In this document: positions 6,730 through 10,491 of the stretch, in pieces
Layout of the letters: each line of letters opens with the position of its first letter
Position numbering within the stretch: the first letter of the stretch is position 1
DNA from: Nocardioidaceae bacterium
GTDB lineage: Bacteria > Actinomycetota > Actinomycetes > Propionibacteriales > Nocardioidaceae
Assembly: GCA_020438665.1 (NCBI GenBank)
Contig: JAGQUE010000115.1
Coordinates: forward strand, 3,445-13,935
Direction of reading: 5' to 3'
Length of the DNA stretch: 10,491 nt
Translations under genes and position numbers: made by a program
Notes under the pieces: generated by a model
The model's database searches: none
The model's input: only the letters and a program-made list of their open reading frames with translations
Told to the model about the DNA's origin: nothing

Positions 6730-8276
6730 CGGGCCATGACCGCCGTTCTCTCGGGGGAGGCGCTGTGGCTGCCTCCGGTGCTTGTCGCGACGCGCACCCG
6801 CGCATAGTTGCGCTCGTGCGCGGCGATCCCGAAGACCGCGTCCTCGGGGTCGTCATAGCGGCGGTGCGGGTCGCGGATGCCGAGGAAGCGCTTGATCCCC
6901 TCGGCTGCCTTGCGGCCGGCACCCATGGCCTCGATCACGGTCGCGGCACCGGTGACGATGTCGCCTCCCGCGAAGACGCCCGCCATCGACGTCTGCAGGT
7001 CGTCGTCGGTGTCGAGGTAGCCCCATTTGTTGAGACGCAGTCGGGAGGTCTGGCCGATGATCGGGTTGGCGTTGGTGCCGATCGCGAAGACCACCTGGTC
7101 GCAGGGGAACTCGAACTCGCTGTCAGGGATCGCGACGGGGCGGCGACGGCCCGAGTCGTCGGGCTCCCCGAGCTCCATCCGGATGCAGCGCATGGCGCGG
7201 ACGTTGCCATCGCCGTCGTCGAGGATCTCGACGGGGTTGGTGAGCCAGTGGAACTCCACCCCCTCCTCCTCGGCGTGGTGGACCTCCTCGGCCCGGGCAG
7301 GCGCCTCGTCACGGGAGCGGCGATAGATGCAGTGCACGTTGTCGGCGCCGAGCCGCAGCGTCACGCGCATGGCATCCATGGCGGTGTTGCCGGCGCCGAC
7401 CACCGCGACCTGTTTGCCCAGTGGCACCGGGGTGTCGTGGGTCGGGAAGTCACGGGCCTCCATGAGGTTGGCCCGCGTCAGCAGCTCGTTGGCCGACAGC
7501 ACGCCGTTGAGGGAGTCGCCGGGGATGCCGAGCATGGTGGGATAGCCGGCGCCGGTGCCGATGAACACCGCGTCGAAGCCCAGTTCCTCGAGCATCTGCT
7601 CGATGGTGAACAGCCGGCCCACGACGGTGTTGCACTGGAAGGTCACCCCGAGCTTCTCGAGGTTGTGGATCTCGGCGTCGACCACCGGGTTGGGCAGGCG
7701 GAACTCGGGGATGCCATAGCGGAGTACGCCGCCGGGCAGGTGGAGCGCCTCGAAGACGGTCACCTCGCAGCCGGCCTTGGCCAGGTCGGCCGCGCAGGCC
7801 ATCCCGGCGGGGCCGGACCCGACGATGCCGACCCGGTAGGGGACCGGGGCGATGTAGGGCTTGCGGGCCCAGTCGTTCTCGATCGCCAGGTCGCCGATGA
7901 AGCGCTCGAGCCGCCCGATCGCCACCGGTTCGAGGGTGTCGGCCACCGTGCAGACGCCCTCGCACTGGTTCTCCTGTGGGCAGACCCGGCCACAGACGGC
8001 GGGGAGGAGGTTGGTCTTGGCGATGGTGTCGTAGGCGCCGTGGTAGTCGCCGTCGGACAGCTTGCGGATGAAGCCGGGGATGTCGATGGACACCGGGCAG
8101 CCGTCCATGCAGACCGGCTCGGCGCAGTCCAGGCACCGCGAGGCCTCGCGCGCGGCCTCGGCCTCGTCATAACCGAGGTTGACCTCGGTGAAGTTGGTGG
8201 CGCGTTGCTTGGCGGGCTGTTCGCGGACCGGCGTCCGCTCCTGGGGGATGCTGCGGATCGTCCGTTTCGCGGCCAT
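6726..8276 (-). CDS. nfnB: NADH-dependent ferredoxin:NADP+ oxidoreductase, large subunit (GltD-like)
   Basis: The 516-residue protein has the GltD/NfnB fold. An N-terminal double [4Fe-4S] domain has Cys48, 51, 56, 60 and Cys95, 99, 105, 109. An FAD-binding GSGPAG follows at 153-158, then a second dinucleotide site, GAGNTA, at 294-299, and a closing flavin motif, GVFAGGD (433-439). In characterised Nfn enzymes this subunit carries the bifurcating FAD and binds NADP(H). The same fold occurs in glutamate synthase small subunits, but here no gltB is present and the partner is an nfnA-type gene, so Nfn is the better call. Residues about 470-516 extend beyond the usual NfnB/GltD end (family about 450-475) and are polar, with no recognised domain. 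ATG at 8276 has GAGGAG seven bases upstream. Whether it truly bifurcates electrons or works as a plain ferredoxin:NADP+ reductase cannot be read from sequence alone. Confidence 0.88.
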   Translation of the reverse strand: MAAKRTIRSIPQERTPVREQPAKQRATNFTEVNLGYDEAEAAREASRCLDCAEPVCMDGCPVSIDIPGFIRKLSDGDYHGAYDTIAKTNLLPAVCGRVCPQENQCEGVCTVADTLEPVAIGRLERFIGDLAIENDWARKPYIAPVPYRVGIVGSGPAGMACAADLAKAGCEVTVFEALHLPGGVLRYGIPEFRLPNPVVDAEIHNLEKLGVTFQCNTVVGRLFTIEQMLEELGFDAVFIGTGAGYPTMLGIPGDSLNGVLSANELLTRANLMEARDFPTHDTPVPLGKQVAVVGAGNTAMDAMRVTLRLGADNVHCIYRRSRDEAPARAEEVHHAEEEGVEFHWLTNPVEILDDGDGNVRAMRCIRMELGEPDDSGRRRPVAIPDSEFEFPCDQVVFAIGTNANPIIGQTSRLRLNKWGYLDTDDDLQTSMAGVFAGGDIVTGAATVIEAMGAGRKAAEGIKRFLGIRDPHRRYDDPEDAVFGIAAHERNYARVRVATSTGGSHSASPERTAVMAR

Positions 8277-8279
8277 GGG

Positions 8280-9242
8280 TCAGCTCCTCGCTCCGTTGGC
8301 CGGCAGGGCGGAGACCACCGTCTCGCCCGCCGCCTTCTCAGCCCGGTGGCAGGTGTGGCTCCAGTGCTCGACCGCCTCCTGCTCCTCGTGGCGGTAGCGC
8401 CGCAGGCGGGTGGCGAGATCGTCGAAGTCGACCCGGTGACCGTCGAAGTCGGGGCCGTCGACGCAGGCGAACTTGACCTGGTCGCCGACCCGGACGCGGC
8501 AGCCGCCGCACATCCCGGTGCCGTCGACCATGATCGGGTTGAGGCTCACGCTGGTGTGGATGTTGTGGGGCCGCGTGGTCTCGGCGCAGGCCCGCATCAT
8601 GATCGGCGGCCCGATCGCCACCACCTCATTGATCGTGGGCTCCCTGTCGATCACCAGCTTGAGGCCGTCGGTCACCAGCCCTTTGATGCCGGCGGACCCG
8701 TCGTCGGTGCACAGGATCAGCTCGTCGCACACACTGCGGAACTTGTCCTCCCAGAAGACCAGGTCCTTGCTGCGGAAGCCGAGGATGCCGATCACCTTGG
8801 CGCCGTGCTCGTGGAACGCGCGCGCCTGCGGGAAGACCGGGGCGACGCCCAGCCCGCCACCGACGCACACGACCGTGCCCCCGTCGCGGATCTCCGTCGG
8901 GATGCCGAGCGGGCCCGCGACGCCATAGAGCGTCGAGCCGACCCGGCAGTCCTGCTGCATCTCCAGGGTGGTCTTGCCGACTGCCTGGATCACGAGCGTG
9001 ACCGTGCCGGCCTCGCGGTCGAAGTCGGCGATGGTCAGCGGGATCCGTTCCCCGGTTGCGTGCGACATCACGATGACGAACTGTCCCGGCCGGGCCGCCC
9101 GCGCCATCAGCGGATGACGGAACTCCAGCAGGAATGTCACCTCGGAGATGTCGTGGCGAGCCACGATCGGGAAGGACGACGTGATGAGCGCGTCGGCGGC
9201 GGATGCCGACCTGCCCTTGTCTGTCTCGGACGAACTCTCCAT
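8280..9242 (-). CDS. nfnA: NADH-dependent ferredoxin:NADP+ oxidoreductase, small subunit (PyrK/SudB-like)
   Basis: The 320-residue protein is the flavin and [2Fe-2S] subunit that exchanges electrons with NAD(H). An FAD-binding RIPLT lies at 66-70, and a pyridine-nucleotide site, GGGLGVAP, at 128-135. The cluster motif DGTGMCGGC (240-248) plus Cys260 gives Asp240, Cys245, Cys248 and Cys260. In Nfn small subunits an Asp replaces the first Cys used by dihydroorotate dehydrogenase PyrK, and this protein follows the Nfn pattern. The trailing DGPDFDG (262-268) is also typical. It is longer than the archaeal and Thermotoga proteins (about 280). It has roughly 25 extra polar residues at the N-terminus and about 45 charged ones after 272, including an isolated Cys298 in HTCHRAE. 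ATG at 9242 has only GGGAAG close upstream. It is the first gene of the operon and is divergent from glpD. Confidence 0.88.
   Translation of the reverse strand: MESSSETDKGRSASAADALITSSFPIVARHDISEVTFLLEFRHPLMARAARPGQFVIVMSHATGERIPLTIADFDREAGTVTLVIQAVGKTTLEMQQDCRVGSTLYGVAGPLGIPTEIRDGGTVVCVGGGLGVAPVFPQARAFHEHGAKVIGILGFRSKDLVFWEDKFRSVCDELILCTDDGSAGIKGLVTDGLKLVIDREPTINEVVAIGPPIMMRACAETTRPHNIHTSVSLNPIMVDGTGMCGGCRVRVGDQVKFACVDGPDFDGHRVDFDDLATRLRRYRHEEQEAVEHWSHTCHRAEKAAGETVVSALPANGARS
8284..8289 (-). promoter_or_regulatory. Ribosome binding site of nfnB
   Basis: CTCCTC on the plus strand reads GAGGAG on the minus strand. It ends seven bases before the nfnB ATG at 8276 and lies inside the last codons of nfnA. 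It fixes the nfnB start and shows that this is the one junction in the front part of the operon with its own good ribosome site. Confidence 0.7.
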
Positions 9243-9457
9243 TGCTTCCCGTCCCGTCTGCGCAAGCCGACCCCCTGGAAGCTGGCGTGGAGGCCTGGGG
9301 CGCGCGTCAAACAGTCACGAGGGCATCAAGACGGTTCCCACTCTGCCCTATCAATGTCCGGACGTCTCGTGTGAAACCCCGATTGCGATGCACGACACAC
9401 CCCCGGGGGTACCCGGCATCACTGACGCCCTCTGGACCGAGGCGACAGAATGGAGAC
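9243..9457. promoter_or_regulatory. Divergent nfnA/glpD intergenic region
   Basis: These 215 bases separate the divergent starts of nfnA (minus) and glpD (plus) and must hold promoters for both directions. No convincing -35/-10 pair was found on either strand. The clearest structure is the palindrome at 9399-9410. A shorter self-complementary GTCCGGAC lies at 9356-9363, overlapping GACGTC at 9361-9366. No credible small gene was seen. Confidence 0.6.
9399..9410. promoter_or_regulatory. Perfect 12-bp palindrome ACCCCCGGGGGT, possible operator
   Basis: ACCCCCGGGGGT is exactly self-complementary. It lies 47 bases before the glpD start and about 157 bases from the nfnA start. Its C-run/G-run form loosely recalls operators of the CsoR/CstR repressor family (TACCCC...GGGGTA), and the right half does read GGGGGTA. 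The left flank does not match as well. In GC-rich DNA some C/G palindromes arise by chance, so a regulatory role is only a hypothesis. Confidence 0.35.
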
Positions 9458-10491
9458 ATGACGCAGACCAGTGCCCTGAGCCCCCAAGCCCGCGACGAGT
9501 CACTCGCAGGTCTGCGCGCCACCCAGGCACCGGGCGCCGAGCTCGACATCCTCGTCGTCGGCGGTGGCATCACCGGCACCGGGATCGCCTTGGATGCGGT
9601 GACCCGCGGCCTCTCCACCGCCTTGTTGGAGCAGCGTGACCTCTCCTCCGGCACCAGCTCGCGCAGCAGCAAGCTCGTCCACGGCGGCCTGCGTTATCTC
9701 GAGATGTTCGACTTCGGCCTGGTGCGCGAGGCACTCCAGGAGCGTGGGCTGCTGCTGACCCGGCTCGCCCCCCACCTGGTCCGCCCGATCCCGTTCCTCT
9801 ACCCGCTCCACCACACCTGGGAGCGCCCTTATGTCGGCGCCGGCCTGATCATGTACGACGGCATGGCCATGGCCGGCAAGTACGACATGGGCGTCCCGCG
9901 CCACCGTCACCTCTTCCGCCGCCAGATTGCCCGGATCGCCCCCGACCTCAAGGTCGACGAGCTGGCCGGCGCCATCCGCTACTACGACTGCCAGGTCGAC
10001 GACGCGCGGCTGACGATGATCGTCGCCCGGACCGCCCAGTCCCATGGCGCGCTGGTCGCGCCGCGCGTCAAGGTGCTCGGCTTCATCCGCGAGGGCGAGC
10101 GGGTCGTCGGCGTCCACGCCGAGGACCTCGAGAGCGGCGAGCTGCTCGACGTACGCGCCCGGGTGGTCGTCAACGCCGCCGGCGTGTGGACCGACGAGAT
10201 CCAGGACATGGTCGGGGGGCGTGGCAGCCTCAACGTCCAGGCCAGCAAGGGCATCCACCTCGTCGTACCCCGCGACCGCATCCGCTCCGAGGCCGGCTTC
10301 ATCACCAAGACAGAGAAGTCGGTGCTGTTCGTCATCCCGTGGGGCCGCCACTGGATCATCGGGACGACCGACACCCCGTGGGACCTCGACAAGGCCCACC
10401 CGGCCGCCAGCCGTGCCGACATCGACTATCTGCTCAACCACGTCAACACGCTGCTGCGCGACCCGCTCGACCACAGCGACGTCGAGGGCGT
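9458..10491 (+). CDS. glpD: Glycerol-3-phosphate dehydrogenase, FAD-dependent (partial, 3' end outside window)
   Basis: The first 344 codons are present and the frame is open at the window edge. Actinobacterial GlpD is usually about 550-580 residues, so roughly 60 percent is visible. The enzyme oxidises sn-glycerol 3-phosphate to dihydroxyacetone phosphate at the inner face of the membrane and passes electrons to quinone. An N-terminal FAD-binding VVGGGITGTG spans 33-42. SGTSSRSSKLVHGGLRYLE (64-82) is the diagnostic GlpD flavin/substrate segment, and RYYDCQVDDAR (174-184), NAAGVWTDEI (239-248) and IGTTDTPWD (301-309) follow the family closely. The ATG at 9458 gives a short lead before the FAD motif similar to mycobacterial GlpD. 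Its ribosome site is poor: GGAG ends only two bases before the ATG. It is divergent from the nfn-kor operon, and no shared function is evident beyond both feeding electrons into metabolism. Confidence 0.95.
   Translation, partial: MTQTSALSPQARDESLAGLRATQAPGAELDILVVGGGITGTGIALDAVTRGLSTALLEQRDLSSGTSSRSSKLVHGGLRYLEMFDFGLVREALQERGLLLTRLAPHLVRPIPFLYPLHHTWERPYVGAGLIMYDGMAMAGKYDMGVPRHRHLFRRQIARIAPDLKVDELAGAIRYYDCQVDDARLTMIVARTAQSHGALVAPRVKVLGFIREGERVVGVHAEDLESGELLDVRARVVVNAAGVWTDEIQDMVGGRGSLNVQASKGIHLVVPRDRIRSEAGFITKTEKSVLFVIPWGRHWIIGTTDTPWDLDKAHPAASRADIDYLLNHVNTLLRDPLDHSDVEG

Larger units (their letters stand above)
1506..9242 (-). other. Five-gene transcription unit nfnA-nfnB-korA-korB-ferredoxin protein
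   Basis: The five minus-strand genes run from 9242 down to 1506 with no usable gap. nfnA and nfnB are 3 bases apart. nfnB/korA and korA/korB overlap as ATGA. korB and the last gene overlap as GTGA. Such overlaps indicate translational coupling and one mRNA. All five products are redox proteins with Fe-S, flavin or thiamine-diphosphate motifs, which supports one functional unit. The promoter should lie within 9243-9457, but I could not pick convincing -35/-10 elements. Confidence 0.8.

Noticed and set aside
6726..8276. Glutamate synthase small subunit (gltD)
   Set aside because: The fold matches, but there is no gltB beside it. The immediate partner is an NfnA-type flavin/[2Fe-2S] protein, and the operon is a ferredoxin system.
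6708..9374. An 888-codon open frame on the plus strand across nfnB and nfnA
   Set aside because: It lies antisense to two genes with clear cofactor motifs. Its translation is low-complexity (D, V, G, H, A-rich), which is typical of opposite-strand frames in GC-rich genes.
9348..9376. Minus-strand promoter TTTCAC-17-TGATAG for nfnA
   Set aside because: Only three of six bases match at -35, and the -10 lacks the final T. In a 215-bp region this is not better than chance.
9148..9639. A 163-codon plus-strand open frame spanning the nfnA 5' end, the intergenic region and the glpD start
   Set aside because: It overlaps two recognised genes in the wrong frames and has no motif or ribosome site.
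1..10491. CRISPR array, tRNA or rRNA genes, insertion sequence or phage genes
   Set aside because: No regularly spaced repeats beyond the pair described, no recognisable RNA gene and no transposase or integrase motif were seen on either strand.

Overview
The window is GC-rich DNA with about one gene per kilobase. Third codon positions are almost all G or C, and Shine-Dalgarno motifs are often weak. Together with the gene types this suggests an actinomycete, and a Nocardioides-like member of the Propionibacteriales is my best guess. That placement is inference from base composition and from protein wording I recognise from memory. I see no RNA gene, CRISPR array, insertion sequence or phage gene.

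Layout from left to right. Positions 1-73 hold a long imperfect hairpin just past the end of the first gene. Positions 74-1348 (minus strand) encode a two-domain protein: an N-terminal Nudix hydrolase of the YfcD/Idi-like type joined to a C-terminal APH-type phosphotransferase. Positions 1349-1505 are non-coding and hold a perfect 9-bp-stem hairpin and two 13-bp direct repeats. Positions 1506-9242 (minus strand) are one tightly packed five-gene unit, transcribed from right to left: nfnA, nfnB, korA, korB, and a 762-residue protein ending in a [4Fe-4S] ferredoxin domain. A 215-bp divergent intergenic region (9243-9457) follows. It holds a perfect 12-bp palindrome. The window ends inside glpD on the plus strand (9458 to beyond 10491).

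How the genes work together. KorAB is a CoA-dependent 2-oxoacid:ferredoxin oxidoreductase. It decarboxylates a 2-oxoacid (2-oxoglutarate or pyruvate; the sequence alone does not settle which) and releases low-potential electrons. NfnAB belongs to the NADH-dependent ferredoxin:NADP+ oxidoreductase family, which interconverts reduced ferredoxin, NADH and NADPH. The fifth protein carries the only ferredoxin domain in the unit, on a roughly 680-residue N-terminal part that I cannot assign. The simplest reading is a self-contained path from 2-oxoacid to NAD(P)H in which the fifth protein is the electron carrier, the scaffold, or both. Three of the four gene junctions are 4-bp start/stop overlaps (ATGA, ATGA, GTGA) and the fourth has a 3-bp gap, so co-translation and equal stoichiometry are likely.

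The most interesting items are the large ferredoxin-tailed protein and its pairing with KOR and Nfn in one operon. Lesser items are the terminal extensions of both Nfn subunits, the Nudix-APH fusion, and heavy use of the Tyr codon TAT in genes that otherwise end codons in G or C.
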